Origin: JBQTIP01 sp052388025
GTDB lineage: Bacteria; Actinomycetota; UBA4738; HRBIN12
Assembly (NCBI GenBank): GCA_052388025.1
Contig: JBQTIP010000209.1
Span: forward strand, 1 to 58,796
DNA: 58,796 nt
Direction of reading: 5' to 3'
Positions within the stretch are counted from its first letter, which is position 1. Each line of letters opens with the position of its first letter. The translations under genes were made by a program, and so were the position numbers. Under the pieces are notes generated by a model. That model saw only the letters and a program-made list of their open reading frames with translations. It made no database searches and had not been told where the DNA came from. This document shows positions 19,601 to 27,969 of the stretch, one piece after another.

Positions 19601-20140
19601 CAACGACTTGGGCGCTGTCTCAACCAGGGACTCGGCGAAATTGCACTACGAGTAAAGATGCTCGTTACCCGCGACAGGACGGAAAGACCCCGGGACCTTT
19701 ACTGCAGCTTGATGTTGGGTTCTGGCATGTGTTGCGTAGGATAGGCGGGAGGCTTTGAAGCCTCGACTCCGGTCGGGGTGGAGCCAACCTTGAAATACCG
19801 CCCTTCACGTGTTGGGACTCTAACCTTGGCCCGTTATCCGGGTCGGGGACAGCGTCTGGTGGGCAGTTTAACTGGGGCGGTTGCCTCCTAAAAGGTAACG
19901 GAGGCGCCCAAAGGTTCCCTCAGCCTGGTTGGCAATCAGGCGTCGAGTGCAAGGGCACAAGGGAGCTTGACTGCGAGACCGACGGGTCGAGCAGGTGCGA
20001 AAGCAGGGCCTAGTGATCCGACGACCCCTAGTGGTAGGGTCGTCGCTCAACGGCTAAAAGGTACCCCGGGGATAACAGGCTGATCGCTCCCAAGAGTCCA
20101 TATCGACGGAGCGGTTTGGCACCTCGATGTCGGCTCGTCT

Positions 20141-20191
<51 letters not shown>

Positions 20192-20228
20192 AGGCACGCG
20201 AGCTGGGTTTAGAACGTCGTGAGACAGT

Positions 20229-20977
20229 AAGTTGACCGTTGCTGTCGGTAAATCCGGCTAAGTGCTGGGAACACCGTGGATCCCGGGCTACTCGCCTTGT
20301 CAGAGGCAGCTGCTAGCGTGCTGACATGCGCAGTGACAACGCCTCGGGTGCGGTCAATCAGCAGGAAAGGTTGGATGCCTACATAGCGGGATACGTTGAC
20401 GGAGAGGAATCGTTCCACGTCGCCGTCCAGCGGAACCCATCGACGAGAGCCGGATGGCAACTCGTTCCGGAGTTCCACGTCAGCCAGAACGCCGAACGAC
20501 GTCAGGTCCTGGACCTGATCAAGGGACGGCTCGGCTGCGGACGGATCCAGGAGAACCATTGTGGTTCGGCGGACACATCACTGGTGTTCGTTGTTCGGAA
20601 CCGCGAGGACCTCCTGACGAGGGTGATCCCCTTCCTCGAGACGCAGCCTCTTCTGAGCAGCAAGCAGCAGGACTTCCTCGTCTTCGCCGGCATCGTCCGG
20701 GCGATGGGACGAGGGGAGCACCTGAGCTCGGAGGGGTTCCGGTCACTCAGGCGGCGAGCGCTCTCCATGAATGGAGGTGGTCGCTACCGCAGAGTGCATC
20801 GGGTGTAGGTATCCAGAATCCTCAGAGACCATACGCCGGACGCCGCTCCCTCCCCTCGTGCCCGAGGGGGACGGATCACCGCGGCGAAGAGATGGTCCGA
20901 CCTGCATGGCGACATGCAGAGCCGGGCAGAAATGACCCGGCCCCTGCCGAGACAGTCCCGGCGGGGTAACAGAAGTG
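20229..20977 (+). mobile_element. Group I intron 2 in 23S rRNA, after position U2604 (E. coli numbering)
   Basis: 749 bases interrupt GTGAGACAGT|TCGGTCCC in the peptidyl-transferase centre, two bases after the position of A2602. P1 is unambiguous: exon GACAGU pairs fully with the internal guide GCTGTC at 20241-20246, giving a U-G wobble at the splice site, and the intron ends in G. Core elements are P (TGCTGGGAAC, 20263-20272), Q (AATCAGCAGGAAAG, 20356-20369), R (CTCAGAGACCATACGC, 20821-20836), S (GAAGAGATGGTCCG, 20886-20899) and a P9 hairpin with GCGA loop (20903-20918). Q is identical to intron 1 over 14 bases and the CATGGCGACATG core of P9 is also shared, so the two introns are related. 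The insertion site is one I do not remember as a common intron site. Confidence 0.93.
20326..20808 (+). CDS. LAGLIDADG homing endonuclease of 23S intron 2
   Basis: A 160-residue single-motif LAGLIDADG endonuclease with motif YIAGYVDGEESF (Asp25), expected to act as a homodimer. Its layout parallels the intron 1 enzyme: a short N-terminal tail encoded by the Q element (Asn-Gln-Gln-Glu-Arg), then the motif at the same place, and a similar RxxxPFLExxPL segment in the second half. The recognition helices differ, as expected for a different target. The stop codon at 20806-20808 lies before the R element, so unlike its relative it does not extend over P7. The frame is intact, which suggests recent activity or selection for it. 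Confidence 0.92.
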   Translation: MRSDNASGAVNQQERLDAYIAGYVDGEESFHVAVQRNPSTRAGWQLVPEFHVSQNAERRQVLDLIKGRLGCGRIQENHCGSADTSLVFVVRNREDLLTRVIPFLETQPLLSSKQQDFLVFAGIVRAMGRGEHLSSEGFRSLRRRALSMNGGGRYRRVHRV

Positions 20978-21357
20978 TCGGTCCCTATCCGTCGTGGGCG
21001 TAGGAGACTTGAGGGGAGCTGCCCCTAGTACGAGAGGACCGGGGCGGACGTACCTCTGGTGTGCCAGTTGTCGCGCCAGCGGCACGGCTGGTTAGCCACG
21101 TACGGCAGAGATAAGCGCTGAAAGCATCTAAGTGCGAAGCTCGCCTCGAGATGAGGTCTCCCACGGGGTTGACCCGGTAAGGCCCCTCGCAGACTACGAG
21201 GTTGATAGGCCGGAGGTGTAAGCACGGCAACGTGTTGAGCCGACCGGTACTAATAGGCCGAGGACTTGGCTTTTGCTCGCGCTCGCTATCGCGTTCCGAG
21301 GTTCCCTCGGAGCTCGCGCCCTCTTCGGGCCAGCTTGTACAAGGCCCGAGCCAACGT

Positions 21358-21475
21358 TTCGGTGGCCATGGCGGAGGGGAAACACCCGGTCCCATCCCGA
21401 ACCCGGAAGTTAAGCCCTCCAGCGCCGATGGTACTGCCCCGGCGACGGGGTGGGAGAGTAGGTCGCCGCCGGGAC
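21358..21475 (+). rRNA. rrf: 5S ribosomal RNA
   Basis: About 118 bases with terminal helix CGGTGGC (21360-21366) pairing with GCCGCCG near 21466-21472. The conserved GGGAAACACCCGGTCCCATCC and CCGAACCCGGAAGTTAAG segments are present, the latter loop B/C. It lies 85 bases after the 23S gene, with the 3' strand of the 23S processing stem (21275-21291) between them. Ends are approximate. Confidence 0.95.
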
Positions 21476-21482
21476 ATCCTCA

Positions 21483-21508
21483 AGAGAGCCGCCTTCGGGC
21501 GGCTCTCT
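21483..21508 (+). terminator. Terminator of the rrn operon
   Basis: AGAGAGCCGCC (21483-21493), a TTCG tetraloop and GGCGGCTCTCT (21498-21508) form a perfect 11-base-pair hairpin followed by TCGTCTCC. It lies 8 bases after the 5S gene and is the strongest hairpin terminator in the window. Confidence 0.85.
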
Positions 21509-21559
21509 TCGTCTCCGGGGCAGGCCGAGGGGACCCCTAGAGAAGAAGACGCGGCCGGG

Positions 21560-21565
21560 TACCCT
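21560..21565 (+). promoter_or_regulatory. -10 box of the TPR protein gene, probably leaderless
   Basis: TACCCT ends 7 bases before the GTG at 21573; no ribosome binding site precedes that codon. Confidence 0.4.
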
Positions 21566-21572
21566 AGGTCAC

Positions 21573-22262
21573 GTGCCCAAAGCGCTTCGTCCTCGTCCCG
21601 GCGGCACCGGCCGGGGATCCGCCGCACGAAAGCCCGTCCTGCCGCGCGAGGTAGTCCGTGAGCTTCGACGAGTGGCCAGGGCCGGCCAAGCGGACGATGC
21701 GATCGCTCGCTTGGAACGCGCAGTCGGGCGACTGGAGCGAGGCGACGCCCCAGGAGCCGTGAGCGAAGGGGTCAGGGCGAAGTCCCTCGCCCCCCGCTCG
21801 CCCGCCGTCCGGGAGGTCCTCGGGCTCGCGTTTTACGAGCAGGGACGGTACCGCGATGCGCTCTCCGAGATGCAGGCCTATCGCCGAATGTCCGGCCGCG
21901 CGGACCAGAACCACATCGTCGCCGACTGCGAGCGGGCCTTGGGGCGCCCTGAGCGTTCGGTCGCACTCGCAGACGAGGCGCTGTCGGCGGAGATCCCGAT
22001 AGAGGCCAAAGCGGAGGCGGTCATCGTCGCAGCCTCGGCGCTGGCGGACATGGGCCGCTTCGACCAAGCGCTCGGGATGCTCCGCCGCGTGAGGACCCGC
22101 GATGACGTGGCGAGGCAGGAGGTTCTGCGCGTGTGGTACGTGATCGCCGACATCCTCGAGCGAGCCGGCCGCCGCGGTGAGGCGGCTCGGGAGTTCCGCA
22201 AGATCCTCCGGCACGATGCCGGAGCCTTCGACGTTGCCGAACGCCTCGCTCAGCTCGGCTGA
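21573..22262 (+). CDS. TPR-repeat protein
   Basis: A 229-residue all-helical protein. After a basic N-terminal tail (residues 1-25) it contains about four degenerate tetratricopeptide repeats, recognisable by GLAFYEQGRYRDALSEM, ALADMGRFDQALGML and LERAGRRGEAAREFRKIL. TPRs are protein-interaction scaffolds; no catalytic domain, signal peptide or membrane segment is visible. A TPR protein sits in a similar place between tyrS and tlyA in M. tuberculosis, as I remember that genome, and its role there is unknown to me. Here it follows the rrn operon. Its last 13 bases overlap the convergent MBL-hydrolase gene. Confidence 0.8.
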   Translation: MPKALRPRPGGTGRGSAARKPVLPREVVRELRRVARAGQADDAIARLERAVGRLERGDAPGAVSEGVRAKSLAPRSPAVREVLGLAFYEQGRYRDALSEMQAYRRMSGRADQNHIVADCERALGRPERSVALADEALSAEIPIEAKAEAVIVAASALADMGRFDQALGMLRRVRTRDDVARQEVLRVWYVIADILERAGRRGEAAREFRKILRHDAGAFDVAERLAQLG

Positions 22263-23215
22263 GGGGTCGCGACCTCTTCGGCCTCGCGCTCGGCCCGCTT
22301 CTTCCAGTAACGGATCAGGCCCATGGCGTTCGTGCGGACGCTTGAGAGGGTCTCGAATCGCTCCAGTTCGAGGGGCGCGTGCCCCTCGGTCGCAAGCTCC
22401 TGGTTGGTCTCGCGACTCAGGATCTCGACGATCTCGTCCAGGTCGTCAGTCGTTCGGAGCGCGCCCCGCACGATCTCACCCCACCCGCGGATGCGAAGCT
22501 CCGCAAGGTCGCAGATGCGGTCGATGTCCTCGACCGGCCCGAAATGCGCCAGCAGCAGGATGGAGCGGGCCCGCGCTCGTACGCGCTCGATGCTGTCGAT
22601 CGCGAGCTCGATATCGAAGTCGGGTGGAGGGGTCGCGGGCCGCAGCACCGGCAGATCGGGGAGGTGGATGCCCATCGCGTCGCCAGTGAAAACCGCCCCC
22701 GTCTCCGAGTCGGCGAGGCAGATGTGGTGGGAAGCATGCCCCGGCGTGTAAAGGACGTCGAGGCTTCTCGTTCCGAGCGCGATCCGGTCCCCCTCCGCAA
22801 CACTCCTCAGTCGATCGGCCGGCACGGGGTCGACCGGGCCGAACAGCTCGCGCATCTGACCCTCTCCGTAGACGCGAACGGCGCTCGCCACGAGCTTCGT
22901 CGGGTCGACGAGGTGAGGCGCGCCGCGCTCGTGCACCCAGATCGTGGCTCGCGGGAACCGGGCGGAGAGGCGACCCACGCCTCCGGCGTGGTCGAGGTGG
23001 ATGTGTGTGAGGACGATATTGGCGAGCTGGTCGGGCTCGACACCCACGGAAGCGAGAGACTCGGTGACCGGCCCGACTGACGTGGAGGGCCCGGTCTCGA
23101 TCAGCGTCGGCTCGGCGGCGGCCAGGAGGTAGGCCGCCGTGTATCGCTCGCGTCCGGACATGTAGGTGTCGATCGCGGTGATGCCGGGAGCCACCTCGAA
23201 GGTCGCCGTCTCCAC
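22250..23215 (-). CDS. MBL-fold metallo-hydrolase
   Basis: A 321-residue metallo-beta-lactamase-fold protein. The zinc-binding HxHxDH motif is in LTHIHLDHAGGVG (about residues 70-82), with further ligands in YTPGHASHHICL (about 155), FTGDAMGIH (Asp, about 176) and LLLAHFGPVED. The C-terminal helical extension after residue 230 resembles the LACTB2/glyoxalase-II-like group, but the substrate cannot be named. No signal peptide is seen, so it should act in the cytoplasm. The GTG start at 23215 is supported by a -10 box 7 bases upstream. It is transcribed towards the TPR gene and diverges from the SSB-like gene. Confidence 0.85.
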   Translation of the reverse strand: METATFEVAPGITAIDTYMSGRERYTAAYLLAAAEPTLIETGPSTSVGPVTESLASVGVEPDQLANIVLTHIHLDHAGGVGRLSARFPRATIWVHERGAPHLVDPTKLVASAVRVYGEGQMRELFGPVDPVPADRLRSVAEGDRIALGTRSLDVLYTPGHASHHICLADSETGAVFTGDAMGIHLPDLPVLRPATPPPDFDIELAIDSIERVRARARSILLLAHFGPVEDIDRICDLAELRIRGWGEIVRGALRTTDDLDEIVEILSRETNQELATEGHAPLELERFETLSSVRTNAMGLIRYWKKRAEREAEEVATPQPS

Positions 23216-23222
23216 GGATGGG

Positions 23223-23228
23223 AGTCTA
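23223..23228 (-). promoter_or_regulatory. -10 box of the MBL-hydrolase gene, probably leaderless
   Basis: On the minus strand TAGACT lies 7 bases before the GTG at 23215. Confidence 0.45.
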
Positions 23229-23298
23229 CCGGCAGGTCGGTCGGCTCCTGGATGTCACTGGTGGGTGCTACGGTCGCGATCCGAAAGGGGGGAGCGAC

Positions 23299-23616
23299 GT
23301 GGTTACGGTGAACGTCGTGGTGTTGGCGGGAACCGTGGCGGCCGAGCCGGTGGAGCGCCGGCTGCCATCCGGCGACGAGGTCACCGAGCTTCGGCTCTCC
23401 GTTCCAGAGGCCGGAAAGCGACTCCTCCCCCTCCCGGTCGCGGTCTGGCACAAGGCGGTCGGCAAGCGATCCCTGAAGGGGATCGGTAAGGGCGACGACG
23501 TCTTGGTCTACGGACAGCTGGCCAGGCGCTTCTACAGGGACGGGGCCGGGGCGCGGAGTCTCACGGAGGTGGTGGCCACCGGGATCAAGAAGCTGGAACA
23601 GCGCGACGACGAGTAA
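23299..23616 (+). CDS. Short single-stranded-DNA-binding (OB-fold) protein
   Basis: A 105-residue OB-fold protein with the SSB-type pattern: NVVVLAGTVAAEPVERRLPSG at the N-terminus, then LSVPEAG, PVAVWHKAVG, KGIGKGDDVLVYGQLARRFY and a final beta strand. It is clearly shorter than housekeeping SSB and lacks the acidic C-terminal tail that recruits partner proteins. Many actinobacteria carry a second, short SSB of this sort. GTG 23299 is chosen because GGGGGGAG lies a few bases upstream; earlier in-frame codons give a non-conserved extension. A TACGGT -10 near 23269 may serve as its promoter. Role in repair, competence or recombination is inference. Confidence 0.78.
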   Translation: MVTVNVVVLAGTVAAEPVERRLPSGDEVTELRLSVPEAGKRLLPLPVAVWHKAVGKRSLKGIGKGDDVLVYGQLARRFYRDGAGARSLTEVVATGIKKLEQRDDE

Positions 23617-23619
23617 GCG

Positions 23620-24684
23620 TCACTCGAGCGGCCTGATCACCATGCCGGTGCGGGGCTTCGGCCAGAAATAGGTCGACTTCCGCGGGAGCAGTCGTCCTCG
23701 TTCGATCTCGGCCCGGATCCGCTCGGCGGTCGTTGCGGGTAGGAGGAATGCGGCTACGGCGTTGCCGGTTCGCACTGCATCCTCCGCAGCCAGGGCATCG
23801 GGCGTGAATCTCAAGGCATCCTCGACGTCGAGATCGTCGAGCACATGCCGGTGCAGCGCGCTGACGGCAGGAGGCTCATCGTGCAATCCGGCTACCCGAT
23901 GGACGAGATCCCCCTTCTCGCGAGCCATCATGCCGTAGACGAGCTTCTCGTCGGAGATGGAGGCGAGGGTTTCCTGGAGGCCGGGAACCCGAGTGCCCGC
24001 TCGGGGAGGCGCCCCCGAGGCGAGCACCCGGTGGACCGGAAGCACCGGAGGGTCCTCCGTCGCCGCGTCGATCACCAGCATCATCATCTGGTCCCAGGGA
24101 CCGGGCCCGTGGCGCGCTCGCATCTCTTCCCTGAACCGCAGCGCGACCGCGAAACGGTGGTGACCGTCGGCGGAAGGTCCGTGATCTCGTCGAGCAGCCT
24201 GGAGAGCGACCGATGCCTCCGAGGGAACACTGCGTACACCGCCGAGAGGTTCGCGCGGACCGCCTGCAGGAGCTGAAGTCGATCTTCGATTGGGCCCGCC
24301 ATGGTTCGCTCATGCGGGACGATCGAGCCGCCCCACGGCTCCAGCTCGACCTGGCAGATTAGGCCGCGGACCCGCCTGGGCACTCCCCGGAGCGCGAACC
24401 GCATCTCGTAGGGGAAATAGCTGGGGCGCGGGGTGAGCGACAGCACACCGTCCTCGCGCCAGCGGCGAAGTTCGGAGGCGGCGCGCCTATACTTTGCGGC
24501 GACATCGTCGTCGGCGGGATTTTGCTCTCCCAGGCCGAGGCGAACGATGTTGTGCGGGCTGGCCCGGCGGAAACGGTACTGGTCCCTGCGGAGATGGTGT
24601 CGTAGGGAGGTGTCGTCACCCGTCCAGCGGTCCCACGCGCGCCTGGTCGAAGAGCAGGCCGGAGAATGGTGAGATCTGGGGCAC
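23620..24684 (-). pseudogene. DUF1015-family gene broken by three single-base frameshifts
   Basis: The pieces of one DUF1015 protein of about 355 residues follow each other in three frames on the minus strand. Piece one starts GTG 24684 (VPQISPFSGLLFDQARVGPLDG) and runs into a stop at 24616-24618. Piece two continues with VTTPPYDTIS to about 24590. Piece three runs from RDQYRFRRASPHNIV through GSIVPHERTMAGPIEDRL to DEITDLP near 24175. Piece four resumes with DGHHRFAVALRFREEM and ends at FWPKPRTGMVIRPLE. Each break is repaired by adding one base, near 24619-24621, 24586-24592 and 24169-24176. Every piece keeps family motifs, so decay is recent or the reads are wrong here; no other gene in the window needs such repairs. 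The function of DUF1015 is not established. Confidence 0.82.
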
Positions 24685-24687
24685 GTC

Positions 24688-25065
24688 GTGTTGTATAGCA
24701 AACCGACCGCGGAAGGAACCGCCTACGAGCTGTTCTCCCGCGGAGTACGGTTCCTCGACGATGGCCACCCGCACCAAGCGGTCATGTACCTTTCGCAGGC
24801 CAAGCTCCTCGAGCCGGAGAAGGCCTCGATCCGAGAGGCGCTCGGACGCGCCCTGTACATGAGCGGTCGGATGGTGCGGGCGCGCAGGGAGTTCGCCAAG
24901 GCCGTCTCGATCGATCCGGCCAACGACTACGCCCACTTCGCGCTTGCGCTCACATGCGAGCGCACGGGACAGCGGGCCCGGGCCATAGGGCACATCAAGC
25001 TCGCCCTCGCAATGAGGCCGGGCGTGGGCGACTACGAGCAAGCCCTGCAGCGCCTGGCAGGCTGA
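24688..25065 (+). CDS. Small TPR-repeat protein
   Basis: A 125-residue helical protein with about three TPR units (AYELFSRGVRFLDDGHPHQA, ALGRALYMSGRMVRARREF, LALTCERTGQRARAIGHIK). It has no signal peptide or catalytic motif. Its stop is followed directly by the ATG of the HAD phosphatase gene, so the two are coupled, as in the TPR-HAD pair near tlyA in mycobacteria. The GTG at 24688 lies only 3 bases from the start of the divergent DUF1015 gene, so a later start is possible; no good ribosome binding site separates the candidates. Confidence 0.78.
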   Translation: MLYSKPTAEGTAYELFSRGVRFLDDGHPHQAVMYLSQAKLLEPEKASIREALGRALYMSGRMVRARREFAKAVSIDPANDYAHFALALTCERTGQRARAIGHIKLALAMRPGVGDYEQALQRLAG

Positions 25066-25869
25066 ATGGTGCTGCCCGATCCTTACGATCCTTACCAGTG
25101 CTTCCTGTTTGATCTCGACGGCGTCCTTTATCGGGGGGACGACGCGGTCCCAGGGGCGCCCGATGCGATACAGGAACTCCGCGCGGCCGGCAGGCGCATC
25201 GTGTTCCTCACGAACAACTCCACCCGGTCGCCAGAAGAGGTCGCGGGCAAGCTCACCGCTGTCGGCATCGTCGCGGACCCCTCCGAGGTCGTCACCTCAG
25301 CCGAGGCGACGGCCGCCCTGCTCGCGGTCCGCGGCGGGGGCTCGGCCTTCGTCGTTGGAGAGAGCGGGATCCGGCTCGCCCTTACCGACGCCGGCGTGGA
25401 GGTCCTCGACGGCGAGCCGGATCGCTCTGATTACGTCGTGGTCGGGTGGGACCGTGGCGCCGACTACATGAAGCTGAAGACCGCCTGCCTGTTGGTGCAG
25501 CGAGGCGCCCGCCTCGTGGCCACCAACGCCGACGCCGCCTTTCCGGCGCCGGACGGGCTGTGGCCTGGGGCGGGGGCTCTCCTGGCGGTCATCACCCGCA
25601 CAACCGGCGCGGGTGCCGAGGTAGTCGGCAAGCCCCACGCGCCGCTCTTCCGGGCGGGCTTGGAACGAGGAGGTGGAGGGCGACCCCTGGTCGTCGGCGA
25701 CCGCCTGGAGACCGACATCGCCGGAGCCGTCGCGCTTGGGTGGGACTCGCTCCTGGTCTTGACCGGCGTGACTCAAGAGAGCGACCTCGCTGCCTCGGAG
25801 ATCACGCCCACCTTCGTTGCCCGCGACCTCTCGGCGCTCCTTGCCTCTCCCCACTCGGGAGTGAGCTAA
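25066..25869 (+). CDS. HAD-IIA family sugar-phosphatase-like hydrolase
   Basis: A 267-residue haloacid dehalogenase of subfamily IIA (NagD / p-nitrophenyl-phosphatase group). Motif I FDLDGVLYRGD holds the nucleophile and acid Asp pair near residues 16-18, motif II is FLTNNSTR, motif III the lysine of EVVGKPHAPLF, and motif IV GDRLETDI. A C2 cap of about 100 residues lies between motifs II and III. Family members dephosphorylate sugar phosphates, glycerol phosphate or nucleotides; the substrate cannot be inferred. It is co-transcribed with the TPR gene, and its stop overlaps that of the convergent rhomboid gene. Confidence 0.9.
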   Translation: MVLPDPYDPYQCFLFDLDGVLYRGDDAVPGAPDAIQELRAAGRRIVFLTNNSTRSPEEVAGKLTAVGIVADPSEVVTSAEATAALLAVRGGGSAFVVGESGIRLALTDAGVEVLDGEPDRSDYVVVGWDRGADYMKLKTACLLVQRGARLVATNADAAFPAPDGLWPGAGALLAVITRTTGAGAEVVGKPHAPLFRAGLERGGGGRPLVVGDRLETDIAGAVALGWDSLLVLTGVTQESDLAASEITPTFVARDLSALLASPHSGVS

Positions 25870-26684
25870 AAGTCGGGGCGAGGCGGGAGATACACCTCCG
25901 CGCTTCCCGACGTACCCCGGCGGAAGAAGAGAAAGGCCGCGGCTACCCCGAACACGAAGCCGCCGACGTGCGCCCAATAGGCGACGCCGGAATTCAACTC
26001 GGCTCCGATGCCTCCCACCCCGTTGAAGAGCTGCAGAACGAACCAGGCGCCGAGCACGACCACGGCCGGAAGCTCGATTGCCGTGATGAAGAAGAAGATG
26101 ACCAATGTGTACACGCGCGCTCGGGGGTAGAGCACCAGGTAGGCGCCGAGGACCGCGGCGATGGCTCCCGACGCGCCCACGCTCGGGATCACCGAATCGG
26201 GGCCGAACGCGACCTGCAGGAGTGTGGCGGCGATGCCGCCGAGCGCGTAGAAGACCGGGAACACGATCCATCCCAAACGGTCTTCGATGTTGTTCCCGAA
26301 GATCCACAGGAAGAGCATGTTGCCCCCGATGTGAAGCCATCCTCCATGAAGGAACATCGCGACGAACACCGAGGCAAGCCAACTCTTGCCGGGGCACTCC
26401 TCCTGGAGCTCACGCTGAAGTGCTTCACCCACTCCGGGGCCGAACTCGTCCCCGAGATCGCTCTCGATCGCCCGGCGCGCCTCGACGCCGCCGTCCGCAA
26501 GGCTGGTCTGGTGCGTGGTCTCGTATGGGATTTGCGCTTGGCAGTAGAAGAAGAAGAAGGTCCGCGGCTCCGAGTGGCTGAAGGTCGGTTGCCAAAGCAA
26601 GAAGATCGCGATGTTTGCCGCGATAAGCGCCAGCGTGATCCATGGCGTTCGCCGGGTCGGGTTGACATCGCGGATGGGGATCAT
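25866..26684 (-). CDS. Rhomboid-family intramembrane serine protease
   Basis: A 272-residue polytopic membrane protein. The catalytic serine is in GASGA (SVGASGAIAAVLGAYL) and the histidine partner in AYWAHVGGFVFG; the oxyanion-side segment MFLHGGWLHIGGNMLFLWIFG is typical. Six or seven transmembrane helices are visible. The first helix is followed by a large extracytoplasmic loop of about 65 residues (QAQIPYETTHQ to PGKSWLAS), as in many GxxxN-type bacterial rhomboids. It cleaves single-pass membrane proteins within the bilayer; substrates are unknown. It is transcribed alone, divergent from the phasin-like gene. Confidence 0.93.
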   Translation of the reverse strand: MIPIRDVNPTRRTPWITLALIAANIAIFLLWQPTFSHSEPRTFFFFYCQAQIPYETTHQTSLADGGVEARRAIESDLGDEFGPGVGEALQRELQEECPGKSWLASVFVAMFLHGGWLHIGGNMLFLWIFGNNIEDRLGWIVFPVFYALGGIAATLLQVAFGPDSVIPSVGASGAIAAVLGAYLVLYPRARVYTLVIFFFITAIELPAVVVLGAWFVLQLFNGVGGIGAELNSGVAYWAHVGGFVFGVAAAFLFFRRGTSGSAEVYLPPRPDF

Positions 26685-26809
26685 CGGGCCGAAGCCTCTC
26701 TGGTGTCGCCCGGGAGCGGCGCGATCGTAACAGGAGGCCCGGCCCGGTTGGAGAAGTTTGGCCGCGGGTATCCTTGAGGTGGAACCCCAGACCCAATGGA
26801 GGAAGAGCG

Positions 26810-27157
26810 ATGCTCGAAGATATGCGCAAGTACATCGAGGCCACCCTCGAGAAGCTCACGCCGGGGAAGGCTCAGGAGATGGCCCGCTCGCTGATGAAAG
26901 GGCAGGGCAAAGAGCAGATCGCGAAGTCGGCTCAAGATCTGCTGGACTGGTCGCAGAAGAATCGCGAGCGGATGACGAAGCTCATCCAGCGCGAGGTGAA
27001 GAACCAGCTGAAGACGCTCGGCGTGGCGAACCGTGAGGATGTAGACGCGCTCCGTAGGCGGGTCCGCGACCTGGAGCGCGCCGGCCGTGGCACGCAGAAG
27101 AAGTCGGCGGCGAAGAAGTCGGGGGCCAAGGGTGGCGCGGGGAGGGCCTCGGCCTGA
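26810..27157 (+). CDS. Phasin-like coiled-coil protein with lysine/alanine-rich tail
   Basis: A 115-residue protein. The first 65 residues form amphipathic helices (MLEDMRKYIEATLEKLTPG), followed by a coiled coil VDALRRRVRDLERAG and a Lys/Ala/Gly-rich tail (KKSAAKKSGAKGG). This arrangement resembles phasin-type or histone-tail-like small proteins of actinobacteria, but I cannot assign it firmly. The basic tail suggests binding to nucleic acid or another polyanion. ATG 26810 follows GGAGGAAGAG and is preferred. A TATCCT -10 box at 26769-26774 could drive it. It lies 11 bases before tlyA, so it probably heads the tlyA-nadK transcript. Confidence 0.7.
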   Translation: MLEDMRKYIEATLEKLTPGKAQEMARSLMKGQGKEQIAKSAQDLLDWSQKNRERMTKLIQREVKNQLKTLGVANREDVDALRRRVRDLERAGRGTQKKSAAKKSGAKGGAGRASA

Positions 27158-27168
27158 GCCGAGCCCCC

Positions 27169-27969
27169 GTGGTCCGTCGCCGGTTGGATTCGGAGCTGGT
27201 CCGTCGCGGGCTCACTCGAACGCGGATGGAGGCGCGGCAAGCCGTCCTCGCCGGCCTGGTCACGGTCGGAGGAAGAGCGGGGTCCAAGCCGTCGACCCTT
27301 GTCTCGGCCGACGACCCTGTGCGCCTCGTCGCACCGGCTCGTCGCTTCGTGTCACGCGGCGGCGAGAAGCTGTCGATCGCGCTTCGCCGGTTCGGGGTCG
27401 ATCCTTCGGGCCGGGACTGCCTGGACGCCGGGGCATCGACCGGGGGGTTCACCGACTGCCTCCTACAGAAGGGAGCGGCCCGGGTCGTCTCGGTCGACGT
27501 TGGATACGGGCAGCTCGCGTGGAGCCTCCGAACCGACCCTCGCGTGACCCTTCTCGAGCGAACCAACGTCCGTGACCTCGATCCTTTCGACCTGCCGTTC
27601 GCGCCGTCCCTGGTCGTCGCGGACCTGTCGTTCATCTCGCTGCGCCTGGTCGTCGCCGCGCTCTCGAACGTCGCCGCCCTCGGCGCCGATCACGTGCTGC
27701 TGGTCAAGCCGCAGTTCGAGGCCGGCCGCCGGGATGTGGGAAGCGGGGGAGTGGTTCGCGACCCGGAGATCTGGCGGCGAGCCATCGACGACGTGGCCGG
27801 CGCGTGCCGGCGGCACGGGCTGGCGCCCCGGGCCCTGATGGCATCCCCCGTGGTCGGGCCGGCGGGCAACGTGGAGTTCCCGCTGTATCTCGTGCGGGGC
27901 GGCGAGGAAGCACGGCTTGCGATCGAGGACGCGATCGAGGAGGGGCGGGCGCTCGGGGGGACCTGGTGA
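27169..27969 (+). CDS. tlyA: TlyA-type rRNA 2'-O-methyltransferase
   Basis: A 266-residue protein with an N-terminal S4 RNA-binding domain (RLDSELVRRGLTRTRMEARQ) and an FtsJ-like Rossmann methyltransferase domain: SRGGEKLSIAL, the SAM motif DAGASTGGFTDCLLQKGA, VDVGYGQLAWSLR, LVVADLSFISLR and LLVKPQFEAG. In mycobacteria TlyA methylates C1409 of 16S and C1920 of 23S rRNA and its presence gives capreomycin sensitivity. The name hemolysin A is historical. The GTG start at 27169 gives the usual N-terminus. The stop overlaps the nadK start. C1920 lies only 12 bases before the insertion point of intron 1, so substrate recognition might depend on splicing state; that is inference. Confidence 0.94.
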   Translation: MVRRRLDSELVRRGLTRTRMEARQAVLAGLVTVGGRAGSKPSTLVSADDPVRLVAPARRFVSRGGEKLSIALRRFGVDPSGRDCLDAGASTGGFTDCLLQKGAARVVSVDVGYGQLAWSLRTDPRVTLLERTNVRDLDPFDLPFAPSLVVADLSFISLRLVVAALSNVAALGADHVLLVKPQFEAGRRDVGSGGVVRDPEIWRRAIDDVAGACRRHGLAPRALMASPVVGPAGNVEFPLYLVRGGEEARLAIEDAIEEGRALGGTW

